Positions 38,723 through 51,099 of a stretch of DNA of 64,000 nt are shown here, one piece after another. Numbering within the stretch: the stretch's first letter is position 1; every line of letters begins with the position of its first letter. Both the position numbers and the translations under genes were made by a program. Below the pieces are notes generated by a model, which saw only the letters and a program-made list of their open reading frames with translations, did no database searches and had not been told where the DNA came from. Origin of the DNA: Russula earlei (taxonomy: Eukaryota > Basidiomycota > Agaricomycetes > Russulales > Russulaceae); NCBI GenBank assembly GCA_025769875.1, contig JAGFNK010000013.1, positions 186,001 to 250,000 of the forward strand, written 5' to 3'.

Positions 38723-41700
38723 TCACGCGTGGCCGACACCGCCCATGGGCACAGGCGGTGCAGGTCCTCCATCGTAGCCATGCGGTGGACCACCGGGCCC
38801 ACCGGGCGGGGGCATCATCATCGGATACGGGACAGCCTGAGGAACTACGAGGATTAGGATGAACGTTTCAGGTCAATAGCGCGGCAAGATAAATTATATG
38901 CCATACGTTGCGGGCTTTGGTGGTAGTATGGATGTGCATGTGCGGGAATAGGGGTAGGGGGCATAGAAGGTCGTGGGCCTGCACCGTTCGGCGGGGGCGG
39001 GTACTGGCCGGGAGGTGGAGCTTGCATATATGCTTGTGGAGCTGAAAATGTGAATGAGTCGTTGAGGGTTTGAGAGTTTGAAAATAAAATTTAGGGACAT
39101 ACGTGGCATCTGACCCATTTGGGGCGATGCGTACATGGTAGCTGAATAGCAAATTCAGCGAAAAGAAGAGAAAGTCCCAGGAGGTACTCACCGTTCGGTG
39201 GGGGCATGGCCGGCGGATAGGGCATGGGTTGCACGAAGGGAGCTGGGATGTAAGCGCCAGGAGGGGGGGGCGCCATACCCGGCATCATAGGCTGTCAAGT
39301 ATCACTCGAATGGTTTCAAGTGGAACAAGACTGGATGACGAACCTGTCCAGGATATGCATAAGGAGGGTATGCATACACATATCCGCGGGGGATCGACGG
39401 ATCTTCCTCGTATGGTGGCGGGGGCATTGGCGGTGGTCCAGAAGGAACTACATGTGGTGATTGTTGAGGTGGAGGCGCCTGGACAGGCGGGAACATCTGA
39501 TTGTACCGTTTGCCTTGATAAGGCCAAATGGCGTCTAGCCAGCGTTACTATATTCTAGGGACGGAGAGGTGGCTGGTACGCACTGACGGCGCTTGCCTCG
39601 GCGACCTTATTGAACCTGAACGGATTGAAATCATCCTTGACATGTACAGGTGTCTTCTTCAGTACGACTTTCCCAAAGAAAGGGTTGGGCACAGGTGGAG
39701 ACGTCGAGGACTGCGGAAAAGGTTTGCATGAGATTTTTGGGCCTGCATGCTCGCAGGAGATGTTAACTAACGCTTTCGGGCTTGGTTTTGGGTGACGAGT
39801 TCACCGATGCACCAGCAGCCGTGTTCGGGGAAGCCTGAACATTGACAAAGTCAGTGAGCTATCGAGTGTGGTAGAAATTATGAAATCACGGGGGTGAACG
39901 CTACAGCCTTTGGATTGGGTCTGAAAGATGTTGCATTGACATTTAGCTTGTTCGCAGCCCCATCTGACTTGAGATTCCCCGCATTCTTTGTAGGCTGTGC
40001 GCCTGTACCTGTCCCGGAAGACTTCGTTGTGACCGGCGCTGCACTATTGGGTGGTTGAGTCGCCAGCTGGGACTTCTTGCCCTTAAAGGGCGGAATAGGC
40101 TGAATGACCATATTGATCCTTCCGCTCTTCGTAGTGCCAGTAGCAGATGTCTTGGCAGAAACAACGGAAGGACTGCTGACAAGTTTTGAAGAAGTGGCAC
40201 TGGTGCTCGAGACATTACCAGATGTGGAGGCTTGGACCCTATTCGCTGTTACGGGAGTGGGGGGGTTAGCCGCCGGAGTAGCACTAAGCGCCGCAGTAGC
40301 GCCAATCACGCGCGCCTGCGCCGATGTTGCATCCTTGTTGGATTTTTCAACAATGGCACGCTGTTTTTCCTCGTCTTTGGCGAGAATCGTCAGGAGGTCT
40401 TCTGGAATGGGTTTGTTCAACTAGTGGTGGATATGTCTGAGAGATCGACTGTATGACAAGGCTGATATGGGACAGTCACCTTGAAACTCTTGCTAAACTT
40501 GAGCAGCTCGGCCATACGCTTATCTCTCTCGCTCTTGACCAATGCTTGGCGTTTCTGAGTCAATCGCTGCTTCTCGTGCGTTACGAATTCACGGAACGCA
40601 GGAAGTGCATCAGCCGGGGGCTAAACACCACGCAACATTCACAATTAGTAACAAGGGTGCATTGAGTCGAGGACGTGCCTTTTGGGATGCGGAAGGGGCG
40701 GGAGAGGGTGCTTTTGACGACGAAGCTGGTGTGGATGCATCGGAGTGGGGAACACTGGAACCGTCTGGAGCATTGATGGACACCTTTGGGATGTCGGGTC
40801 CCTTCACACTAGCAGCACCAGGGGTAGACGGTGCGGTAGCGTTAAGAGGAGGGAGATTCTTTCGCGCTCCCGGAGGAATATAAGCATTAGAGCCACGGAC
40901 GACTGCACCGTACCTAAATGCACTGAGAAGATCACCTCGGGTGACATGATAACCACGTACTTGTCCTCCTCATTGACTCCGCTGTCCTCAACGTTGTTCA
41001 TGACGCGTTCTTCCAGAACGTGTGGGTTATTCGTCGTACCCTGAGAAACTTTTGTCTTAACGTTTGAAGAATGTGCACTTGTTCGAACATACCCGCATGA
41101 TCTCGTTCGCCAACGCTTGGGCTCTCTTCTCACGCTCGGCGAAATCGGCGCCAGATCGGTCCAACTTGGTGGTGTACAACTCCTCGTCAAAACCAGTCTT
41201 GACACCAAACAACTTCTCATTGGCAACGAACTGATTCCATCCCGCATGCCCCGAGGAACCAGCGCCGAATGTGACATCGTCAGTATGCTGTCCGGTGTGC
41301 TGTCCATGCGCGGGCACAGCGGGTGGGGGCAAGTCAGCCTGCCAAGCCTGAAGATCGCGCTCGCGGCGTGGCGCCTTCTGACTGATATCAGTATCAGTCT
41401 TGAAAGCTAGAAGAAGAGATGAGATAAGAATGGATAAGGTGCATGAAAGGGTAACACATACAATCCCCATTTGGAACCTTGACATCTGCAGGACCAGAAG
41501 ACCATGTGTCGATATCAAGTGCAGGAATAAAGAGCTGATCCTTGAGTGGGGCACTGGGAGCAGAGAGTTCCTTGACGTCACGAAGACTGAGTCCTGCCGT
41601 ATTCCTTTCCCCTGCAGTAGAGGATACGACGCCCTCGTAGCGTTTCGCGGCCTTGGTAGTGAGGGTGATTGTGATGCCCTGATCAAATCAACGGATGGGC

Positions 41701-42354
41701 AAATGCTATGAAAGCGTCATTGGTATCACATACGGTGAGGCCAGCAAGGGTCTGAAGCAATGTCCTTTCCTTGGAGTTTGCGGGGATAGAAGACCAAGAT
41801 TCGATGTTTGTGGACGCGATGAAAAACTGGCTCTTGACGGGAGCACCTGGGGCGGTGAGCTCCTTTACATCGCGAAGGGTTACACCAGTTGTGTCACCTT
41901 CACTTTCGGTAGTAGAAGCGATGACACCTTCATAACGTTTTGCAGTCTTGGTAAGAAGGGTGATTGTCATACCCTTTTGAGTAAGGAAAATAAGTATCGA
42001 ACTGGTAATAAAATATGGGTGATAGATGTCACATACAGTGAGACTCGCGAGATTTTGAAGGATGACTTTGTGATCCTGGCGAGGGGTGGGTGTCGAAGGA
42101 CCGAGAGGAGGGAAAGACACGGCTTGAGCGGAGGTGGCGGGGTGAGGGCCGTTGGGAAGACGAGCATTGTTGGGACTTGGAGAGAAGGACGGAGAAGGAC
42201 GCGTTCCGCCCCAGGCGGTCTGGCGGCTGCATGGAATCATGAGAACGTGAACGGAAGATGCGAAATGGGAAGGGGAAAAGACTGACCGGGTCGAAGAGTT
42301 GTCACCGGGAAAGCCCTTCTTGGTTGGCTTTGGCTGTCGCACTGTTGCAGCCAT
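38723..42354 (-). CDS. pbp1: ataxin-2 / PBP1 homologue with two tandem Sm-like domains
   Basis: Sixteen exons on the minus strand: 42354-42287, 42226-42037, 41973-41734, 41678-41462, 41406-41093, 41040-40961, 40913-40675, 40620-40480, 40420-39890, 39834-39772, 39710-39588, 39534-39344, 39291-39192, 39141-39103, 39041-38907 and 38844-38723, about 930 residues. Exon 3 (about residues 87-166) and exon 4 (about 167-238) each encode an Sm-like segment: GMTITLLTKTAKRYEGVIAS and GITITLTTKAAKRYEGVVSS. An LsmAD region follows (FKTDTDIS ... GVKTGFDEELYTTKLDRSG). The C-terminus is Pro/Gln/Tyr-rich and ends GGVGHA. Homologues bind poly(A)-binding protein, act in stress granules and regulate translation and TORC1. 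Two joins are off by one: a G5 run at 40616-40620 in exon 8, and the exon 11/12 junction. Confidence 0.9.
41462..41973 (-). repeat. tandem exon duplication encoding two Sm-like domains
   Basis: Exons 3 and 4 of the PBP1 homologue align over about 70 residues at roughly 55-60% identity by eye. The preceding exon ends also match (LQNLASLT and LQTLAGLT). Both are followed by phase-0 introns that start GTATGTGA. So the exon plus its upstream splice context appears to have been copied in tandem some time ago. Confidence 0.8.
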
Positions 42355-45300
42355 GTGATAGATGGATGGGCGTAAAGAAAAAAGAAGAAATGGGTCGAGG
42401 GAGAGCCAAGCGAACGCAAAATGCGATGATGGAGAACGAGAAGATGGGGGGACAGAAGGGGGTGTGTGGCGAGATGGCTCGTAGAGAAGCGTGCACAGGA
42501 GTATGAAAGAAAGGCCTGTGTAGGATAGAGCAGAAAGGAAGAAAGTGTCGCGGATGAAGAGAGAGCGAGATTGCTCGAATCTCAGGCAAGCAAGACGCAG
42601 TGAGCGAAGCAAGAGCAGCAGCAACGCAACAATTTCTTCTCGTCGCAGTCGCCATTTCGCCTATCAGGACCCCAAATCCCCCCACTTCATCCCCCTCTCT
42701 CCTCTCATCCCTCCCTATATCCTTGTCCTTTCCTCGTAAAAAATCTAACAGCCCCGCATATATCTCCCGTTGACCCCCATCGAATGTGGTCCCTGTGCAC
42801 TCAATAGACCGAGAGGCGGCCATCATTTCATCCGGGGTCCCGCTCACTCGACACTGGCCAATCCCGATCCGTCCGCCCTTCCCTTCACTCATCTCTTGCT
42901 CGCCTCTCTTGAGTGAAATTTCCAGGAAATGGGTCCTTATGGGATAGCACCGTCACATTACAACCGCCCGCATATACGCATATGCTCCCGAAAAATCATT
43001 CGGTATTTGCCGTTCGCCGTCCCCAGCTGGATCGAAAGATCGTAGATTCTTCTCAGCAGCCATTTCCGGATATTTTTTCCCCCCTGTATCTCCCAACAGC
43101 AGAAAGGGCTTGTTGCGCCTTCTTCCCCAGTGGCTTCCCTTATTCCACTCCCTGGCTGCCTCGTTTCCTTACCTCGTTTTACATCCCTGACCTCTTGTAT
43201 GGGCCCACACCCCTTTCTTCATCCCATGAAACCCAGCGGCTTCTCCCGTCGATCTCAAAACATGCCACTCGGCACCCAGTCGCTATGTCCGTTGCCGAGC
43301 GCATGATTGGTCATAGACAATCGCAGAGCTGTCTCTGGCACCTCAGTGAGGTTTTGTGGTCTTTGGGATCTACCAGCCCCACCGAGCTCGGTAAACGTGA
43401 AACGCGCCATTGGAGCGCCAATCAAATTTTGTCAAAGCCGCCTATCTAGCTTTGAAGTGAAGCTTGTTTCCGTCGGCCATCTAATTCAGTACGTCCGTCC
43501 CGTGAGCCGCTTATGACAATCTGCCTCCCGCGGCCCCAACAAGCTCGCCAAGTCCTGATGCTAGGTCATCTTCCCTTACATTTCATTCCTTGACAGACCA
43601 AAGTCAAACGTGCGTCTGCCTACCTCTTTGCTTAGTACGACACAGCCATACCCTCGCACCCCTGTATCTTCGCCTTCAGCAATTCCGGGGACAGGGTCGG
43701 CCGCCTCTTGACGCCACTATACCATTCATATCGTTGCCTTTTGAAACGAGGTATCAACCTGCGACGACTATCGGAACATACTGCCCCCTCTCTGGACCAA
43801 ATCGAGATTCTCTCACCACTCATGGTGCCCTTTTACATTCCGCCCAATATGGCTCCCAATGCCGTGATGCCAATTGCTCCGTCCCCACTCGTGTGATGAT
43901 CAAATCGACCCTGAGAGCTGGCTTTGCCTCGAATCTTCTCACGAGTGGATGACCAGGTGCTATCCACCATGTCGGAAGTAAATTGGCGGCTTCACGTTAT
44001 CCACCAGAATTGGCTCATGTGTTCGTTGCACGAGGCATCTCGCTCTCGTCGCCGACGGACCAATCAGAATAGAGAAGCCTCGGGGCACCCAGTCCCGTGT
44101 CGCCTATCCTTATCTCCAGCTTATCCTAACACATCCTATCTAGCATTTTTTTCTCTGGAATCTCGTCGTGGCGCCTCCTGGTTCTCCCGCAGCTCCAGGA
44201 ACTTGATTCAATCGGCGAATTCCACTTGCGAATATCGGCCGCGTCGGCTGAAACCGAAAACCGAAGGGACAATATGAGGCCATCATTTAATCATTCAAGT
44301 GCTTCGTTTCTCGGCTACGACCGAAGAGGTACCAACGCTCATGAGCTTGAATGAATGACAAGGCAGCACGATATCAAGTTTACTGTGCCCAGTGCCAACG
44401 TTTACGCCATCGCCAGCAATGACCAGGTGAGCACAGTTACTTGGTCCGTTGTTATGCTAGTTGGTGCTGTTACATTCCTTCTGTCTGGGCAGATTTGTTA
44501 ACATTCTAGGTAGCTCGTTATGCTCTCGTCTCGTATCTCCAATGCCATTGCGGTTGTGCCACCGTAGCAACCTTAAGAAATGCCTATTTTGAAGTGTGTC
44601 TGAAGGAAAATCTTTGATAGCACCAAGTCAAAATCATTGTTTAGGACACATCACACCGCCGTCGGAACGCTACCATCCTACTTTACTCGAGTTGAGCGGC
44701 TAACGGCATGCTGCTGTCTCTGTGCACGAAAGTTGGTTCAGAGTCGAACCGAAAAGGGATAGTCGTCACGTCACACGTGAGTGTGCAGCACATTTCAGAC
44801 CGCCGGAGGGAAAGACGACCCTTCAGATCGATCAGAGGCTTCCTGTATTAGTCATGATCGTCTTGATCACCCAATCTAACATATCTTTTTTTGTTCCACC
44901 TTTTTTCTGGTGTTCCACAGGGTTTTCCGCTTGATCAAATGATGAATAGTTTCGCGCTCCCACAAATGTTAATGTGAACCACTTTTGCCGCACGCAACCC
45001 TTATCTCATCACAAGCAAAAGATGGCCGGACAATGTTTCAGCGGAGGTGGGCTCAACAGTGTAAACGTACGCCCTTCAAGTTCTTCGCTCTTCCAAGTCC
45101 ACGCTTGTGTCATTCCGTCTGCAGCTAGCGCAGGCTTCGGCACTGCATAGTAGTCTTTTCCCAGAAGTGCACAGTACCACAAATTTGCCGAAGTCCCAAT
45201 TGCTATGTGCGCAATCAAACAGCTTAAAGGGCGCCCTATAGAGGCAAGGAAGTGTCAAGTCCGAGTTCTTCTAAATAGCTGTTCCTGTGAGCTTCGCCGG

Positions 45301-47317
45301 CTTCGTCCACCTTTCGTTGGCGCCTCGACTCGCTGGTGCTCAAAATCACTCCTGATTGCTTCCGCGCCTTTCGGAACTGGAATACTATTTCACTGAGCGA
45401 TTCCTCGTCCACATAGGTGCAATTTACAGGTGGAGATGATCGATGCTTCGAAGAAGCGGTGGAGAAAAGGGCCATCCGACGCACCTTGTTTGATTCTTGG
45501 CTCAGGTCTGAATCAAATGGGGATTGTCGTTCAGACGGTGGTTTTTGTCCGTCATGGTGCTTTTATTTTTTTCGCTTTATTTCTCTAAAAAAAATCTTCC
45601 GCTTCTATATAAAATCGGCGTTAATGTTCGGTGTGATTAGCAGCATAAAACTTTTTGGATGAAACCCGGCTATCCGGAATGCGGTAACATGACTAGCGCA
45701 CGAGGTGCTCACACAAGGGCACTTCACTCGTCGCGGCATTCACCTATATTATAGGATAAAATTTAAGTTGCCACTAGTAATGTGAAGGCGGGCTAGCTTG
45801 CCAAGAATGGCGTGGCAGTGTGTACTGCGCTTCGTGTCGGCGCCGACCTCAATCGTTGCTACTTAGATACAGTTTACTGGTCCTGCTGACTCCAACCTTA
45901 GAATGGGAGAGACAATATGCACATCATGATGGCCTGCAGAGAGCTGGACTCGGAGATGCAACAGGAACACAGTTCTGCACCGTTCTTCGCCTCCTCTGGG
46001 GCGCGCTGACGCTTGGCAAAGTACGATCAAATTACATGTACGTACAATGCCTCGTGGGGGTCAATTGTCTCTCCGATCCCCACGCACTGCCATCTCTGAC
46101 GCACGTATGTCGGACTCAATGTCTTACCCATCTCGGCATGAATTCTTCGTGTTTCGAAGTTGAACGTATGATTCGCATAGACAACCTTTTCCTGTGAGAG
46201 GTACGGGTGCCTGATCCCTTCCACCACGACGACATCGCAGTTGTGAATTCTTAACAGCTCATTTACTTTTCATGTCGGGAGATAGCTGGATACGTGCCCG
46301 CCAACCATGGAGATTGCCGAGACGAGCGCGATGTCCTTCAAATCAGTTTCAAGGCACTACCGCCGTTGACTCGACCCTATGACAGCTAATACTGTACTTA
46401 TCGCTTCATCTGAACTATCCTGGGTTGACGACTGCCTGGCTCAGCGGCGAGAAGGGGTCACTAGGCGGGGCAGCAAGCGAGCCGAGACCCAACGTGCAGT
46501 CTCGCTATTGTTTCCCTGGCTAGTTTATGTTTATCCGGTTTTCGATGCACGCAGAAGTTGGCATCCCATGAACTGCTCCAAAAATAAGCGAGCGTGCGCG
46601 TGTGCGCGTGCGCGGCCCGTGCCTGATGCGTAACTTCTACTTGGGGAAAAAGTTCCGAATCGACATTAGCTTTCCGCGCCCGTTGGCGAAGCAAGGCGTG
46701 AGAGAGGTTTTAGAGGGGGTTTCCATCTATCAGGCCTCCAGTAGGCATTTGAGATGTCTACACTTCGTATAACAGCGGAATGGAACCTACTACAAAAGCG
46801 CCAATTGCACGGGATTCATAAAAGGCCGGTCAGGCAGCGCGGAACTGCGTACCGTCCCTGTGTGCCTCCGAGAGAGCCGCGTGAAGTACGGACTGAGGTT
46901 ATTATGACTTTCTAGCCCCACACCCCACACTGCATCGGCTGCAGTCGGGCCCCAATCATCGATGGGGCCTCAGCTCAGGCTTCAAGTTTTACCGCCTTTG
47001 AAACCGCGTACACCTCAGTCTTCTCTAGATAGTCAGTGCGCAAAATACTGTCACGGTATCAATCCTATATTTAACTCGGATTTTTTTCTCGCTACAGGCC
47101 AAATGCAGTAATTGAGTCGTTTTCAAGAAGACCAGGGAAGGATTAATCTCGCCCATTATGTATGATGTATAAAGGCTATAAAGTCTGGCCCTTATGGAAT
47201 GACTTTGGCGCCTGAGGACTGTTTTTCCCTCGTCTAGTTCCTAGCTCAGGGCTCTCCTCTCCAACTGACGCACCGAGACGACGATAACGATCCCGCTGAA
47301 CGACGATTTCCATCGCG
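42355..47317. other. 5 kb gene desert
   Basis: This lies between the start of PBP1 (minus) and the start of the aquaporin (plus). The longest open frame is 42913-43449 (178 codons) and has no recognised domain or neighbouring exon. Short low-complexity runs include an alternating GC/GT stretch at 46595-46620. No repeat family, transposase or RNA gene was recognised. It is by far the longest stretch without a gene in the window. Confidence 0.5.
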
Positions 47318-48879
47318 ATGACTGGGCACTCTGCATCTCACATACATGATTCGAATGAGCGCCACCACCACCTCGCAGACATCGAGCTGCGTCCCGCTAT
47401 CTTTCGATCGTGGGAAAGAGTACGGAACCGGCGGGTACACTGGCTAGTTCAGTGCGTTGCTGAAACGGTGAATTCTCTCAGTTTCCACCTCGTCTTCATC
47501 AGTACGCAACCATCCTGACCATGCCTAGTTCGCTGTATTCTGTTATTGTTATGCCGGGGTCGGCGCAACGGCGGCTTATATCGTCGGCAACATTTTGAAT
47601 CTCAACATTGGCTGTACGTTGCATGAATTTGAATTTCGATCGATTGATCTGGAATGGGGCGATCCCATACTTACGGGCTGCCTCTTCAACCTCGACAGCC
47701 GTCTTTACCGTTGGCATAGCCTACGGAGTAGGAATCGTCGTCGCGCTCGTGGTATGCACAGCGACGTCTGGCGGTCACTTCAGCCCAGCAGTGACCATCG
47801 TCCATGTGATCTTCAATGGGTTTCCGCCCGCTAAAGCAATCAGGTTAGCGAGTGCATCACTCGCTCGAGAACATCGCGCGCTTCATACCTCATTGTGAAG
47901 ATATATCATAGCTCAGATATTCGGCGGCTTTCTTGCTTGCTTGTTTGTGTACTGGCAATGGAATACACTTATCAAGGTCAGCATATGTGTCGTTGCTGGT
48001 TGCGCAATGGGATTTCAATGATGATCGCTCATCTGCCTACAGGATGCTGAAGCCGCGCTCATAAAGGCTGGGGAATACGACACTGTGAACTTTTCAAGCC
48101 TTGGGCCAGCTGGTATCTTAGCTCTATATGTCAACCCTGCAGCCCCCCTTGGCCTGGTCTTCCTAAACGAATTTATGGCGGTATGCGGTTATACCTCTCA
48201 TGATGGCAGATCGTGACGTGAAAACCATCGACTGAGAACCCTTGTTATAGGACTTCTTCATCGGCATAGTCATCGCCGCAGTCCTTGATCCAACGAACTT
48301 CTTTGCGCCTCCTGCCGCTGCACCCTGGATCGTCGGCCTGACATAGTGAATGATTCTCTTATCGATGACTGGAGCCACAAGATGGCTGATCTATCGACCC
48401 TTTTCAGTGGCACTGCGATCTGGGGATTTTCAGCAAATGGCTGTGCGTGAGCAACCCGTCGCCCGTGCGTGCAGACAGATGACCGAATTTTCTCGTCTCA
48501 GTGGCCGCTAATACTGCCCGCGATGTCGGCGGGCGTTTGGCCGCAATTGCCATTTGGGGAACAAAAGCCAGTGGGGGCCGATATGCCGCCATCGCAGCGC
48601 TGACGAACATTCCCGCGACTGTGGCCGCGTACGCGTTCTACGAGCTCGTCCTCAAGGATTCGAACCGATGTACGTTGCACTTGATCATTGTTGCACTTCT
48701 TTGGCTCAGCACTTGTGGTCGCACCAGTCGTCACCGCTATCGGAAAGGAGTACCACGATAGCCGTGCCGCGCAGCTGGAGCACATACGGTACCTCCACGA
48801 CAACGTCACGATTCGTTACGGTTCTGGTTCCAGTGCCGATTCCGAGAAGGGCGTGGACGAGCAGCGTTTGGAGAAGTAA
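47318..48879 (+). CDS. aquaporin / MIP channel with altered NPA motifs
   Basis: Nine exons, 47318-47467, 47529-47613, 47699-47843, 47901-47976, 48043-48180, 48251-48345, 48408-48442, 48502-48669 and 48710-48879, join in frame to about 353 residues. Hydrophobic segments typical of six-helix MIP channels are visible (FAVFCYCYAGVGATAAYI, SVFTVGIAYGVGIVVALV, YIIAQIFGGFLACLFVYW, FFIGIVIAAVL). The first pore loop reads GGHFSPAVT in place of NPA, and the second reads ANTARDVGGR in place of NPARD. The arginine after the second motif is conserved. The second motif resembles that of the fungal facultative or gamma/delta-type aquaporins. Substrate (water, glycerol, small solutes) cannot be inferred from this. 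The C-terminus is a hydrophilic cytosolic tail. Confidence 0.85.
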
Positions 48880-49117
48880 ATGACCGCAATTTATTTTGTT
48901 ATATTTCTAGTGTATTTTCGGATCAACAGGTACGGTGTTCATCCGATCAAATCGGATGCACTTGGTTTTCGGTTTGCCTAATCTTTGACACGCAACATAC
49001 CTATGTGTCCCTTCGAGGTTCTCGTGCTGCCGAATCGTCTCCTCTTTTGCACTGTATGGTCCCCTGGTACGCATAGTGGGGGCCAAGTCAACTTGACTCA
49101 ATGTAGTCGCGGGCTAT

Positions 49118-50651
49118 TCAGAGTCTCGCGTGAGGGCTAGAAACCCGAACGACTCTGAGGTCCTATGAGCTCACCCAACGGCGCAGAAGGAAGAGGAAAG
49201 GGCGGAACATACAATTTTCCTGTGTTGTCTCCCGTGAAGAGTAATGGAAGCGCCTCGGGAGCTCTTTCTAGCCCTTCCACAATGTGGTATTTACGAATGA
49301 TGTGACCCTCGGAGATCCATTTGCTAAGTTCTCTGAAGGCTTCGGGATATCGCTCTACGTAATCGCTCCTGCCAGTGCAACAAAGCATGTCCCTATTCAG
49401 ATGTACAACGAGCACTGCACAACATGCCATACTCACACGATAAAGCCTTCGATTTTCGCTCGCTGTATGAGGAGGTTTATGTAATATACGATCCCCTTGG
49501 GGTTGAGGGTGTCTAGATGTTGTCAGGACTGTAACTTCGGCAGACAAGTACAACCCGACGCGCACTGTATTGAGAAATTGCGCCTAGCCAAAAGTCATCA
49601 TGATTGGTCCCTTACTCTCGACGTTTAATACCATCTCGTTGACTCACCGCACAGTGTAATACGTGCCCCTCGATTGAGTCTCGTCAACGCAAAGTCCAAT
49701 ATGTCACCGCCGACATTGTCAAAGAAGACGTCAAGATATCCGACCACGTTCCTGAAGTCGTCATGGAATGAGGGGCTCTTATAATTCAGGGCCGCGTCGA
49801 TCTTGAGCTCTTCTGTGAGCCATCTGCACTTCTGATCTGTGCCGGCAATTCCTATGACCTTGGCGCCGTGCAGTTTACCGATCTGACACGCCAGTGAGCC
49901 GACGTGACCGGCGGCTCCCGAGACCACGAGGGTCTCGCCGGCCTTGATCTTCGCCACATCCAGCAGACCCTGTCTCGCGTTATCATCAGCAGACCGGCCG
50001 GGTGTTGTCGAGGCTGGAGCGAGCGCGCACAAAGTATGCCGTAAAGCCTCCTGAAGGCGACGCGGCGAAAATCAGTCGGGCGCCGTTCGGTGGAGCGGCT
50101 TGGACCGAGGTACGCACCGGCGATTCCCAATGGCCCTAAAAAGTCTAGCAATTGGGCGCCCGGCGGGATCCTTCGCGCAGATGCATCTAATTCAGACCGT
50201 GACCCCAGCCAGACGGATCGCTCAGTGGCTCACTCGATCTTTTGAGTAATTTCGACCTCCCTCATCACGGTGTACTCCGTCCATCCTATGCGCAAAGTAT
50301 AAGAGACGTGGAGGGGCCATCAAAGGTGGACCCACCTGGCCTGCCACTCACGAGGTCACCGGGAAGTAGTTTGCAGCCTTCGCCTGCTTCAATCACGGTG
50401 CACAGCCCGAGGGACCGCATGACCGCGCCAATCTGCACGGGAGGCATATAATTTCTCGTATCTTTCAGCCAGCCGCGCATTGCAGGATCGAGCGAAATCC
50501 AGTCGACGCGCACGACGATCTCACCTGGGCCTGGTTTGAGATCGAAGGGCACGGTCTCGGCGCGGAAGGTGGTGGGGGTGATGTTCGTTTCAGGACGTTC
50601 GGCCAAGACGATTCTCGTGTAGTGGGTTGGGGGACTTATTCGTGCCATCAC
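49118..50651 (-). CDS. NADP-dependent alkenal double-bond reductase, copy A (MDR family)
   Basis: Nine exons on the minus strand, 50651-50336, 50285-50234, 50170-50118, 50050-50031, 49969-49648, 49583-49566, 49512-49437, 49368-49213 and 49154-49118, join in frame to about 349 residues. The start could equally be the second Met at 50648. Hallmarks of the zinc-independent medium-chain reductases (LTB4 dehydrogenase / prostaglandin reductase-like) are WISLDPAMRGWLKD, the FTAYFGLLDV segment, the nucleotide-binding VVSGAAGHVGSLACQIGK, GIAGTDQKCRWL, FDNVGGDILD and a C-terminal GKLVVRVS. They reduce the C=C bond of alpha,beta-unsaturated carbonyls. No frame break was found. It forms a tandem pair with copy B. 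Confidence 0.9.
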
Positions 50652-51099
50652 GATCGGGTGTGGGCGGGAGGGCCGCTCGGTGAAAAGTGCTAGAGGTCTT
50701 CCTTTTATACGTTGTCAACCCCACAAGCGCTGAAATAGGACATCTTGACACGTCCTATTTGATGCCAGTTGTTGGCCGGCCATTGGACGTGTATGTTCAA
50801 AGTTGAGTCAAGGCGGAACCGACCACAAGTCGACTGAAAGACTCAGTTGCCACGAAGACACACTGTCCTACTCGGGCCACGTCATGGAATATTGTCGAAA
50901 CATACCTGGTAAATCAACCAGTCAATCACACTACAGCTTTGGAACGCTGGAGATACCTCAACCACAGTTTGGTCCAGTACACAGTCACGGGCAAGCGGGC
51001 CGAGTGTTAGCTTAGAATTCATTCCAATCGCGGGTGATATTACAACAGTTATTTATTCGACTACGCAGAGAGGCCATTCGTCTTTGTTGACTCTTACAC
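50652..51099. other. intergenic, upstream of reductase copy A
   Basis: A 448 bp spacer, downstream of copy B and upstream of copy A, with a 9-bp inverted repeat at 50733-50760 that is listed separately. No gene seen. Confidence 0.6.
50733..50760. promoter_or_regulatory. inverted repeat in promoter of reductase copy A
   Basis: AAATAGGAC at 50733-50741 and GTCCTATTT at 50752-50760 are exact inverted copies separated by 10 bp. They lie about 80-110 bp upstream of the start codon. The symmetry suits a dimeric transcription factor, but this is inference. Confidence 0.55.

Noticed and set aside
41695..42285. 196-residue plus-strand frame
   Set aside because: It is the antisense of PBP1 exons 2 and 3, and the minus-strand reading gives Sm-like sequence.
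42913..43449. 178-residue open frame in the gene desert
   Set aside because: Composition looks random and no neighbouring exon or motif supports it.
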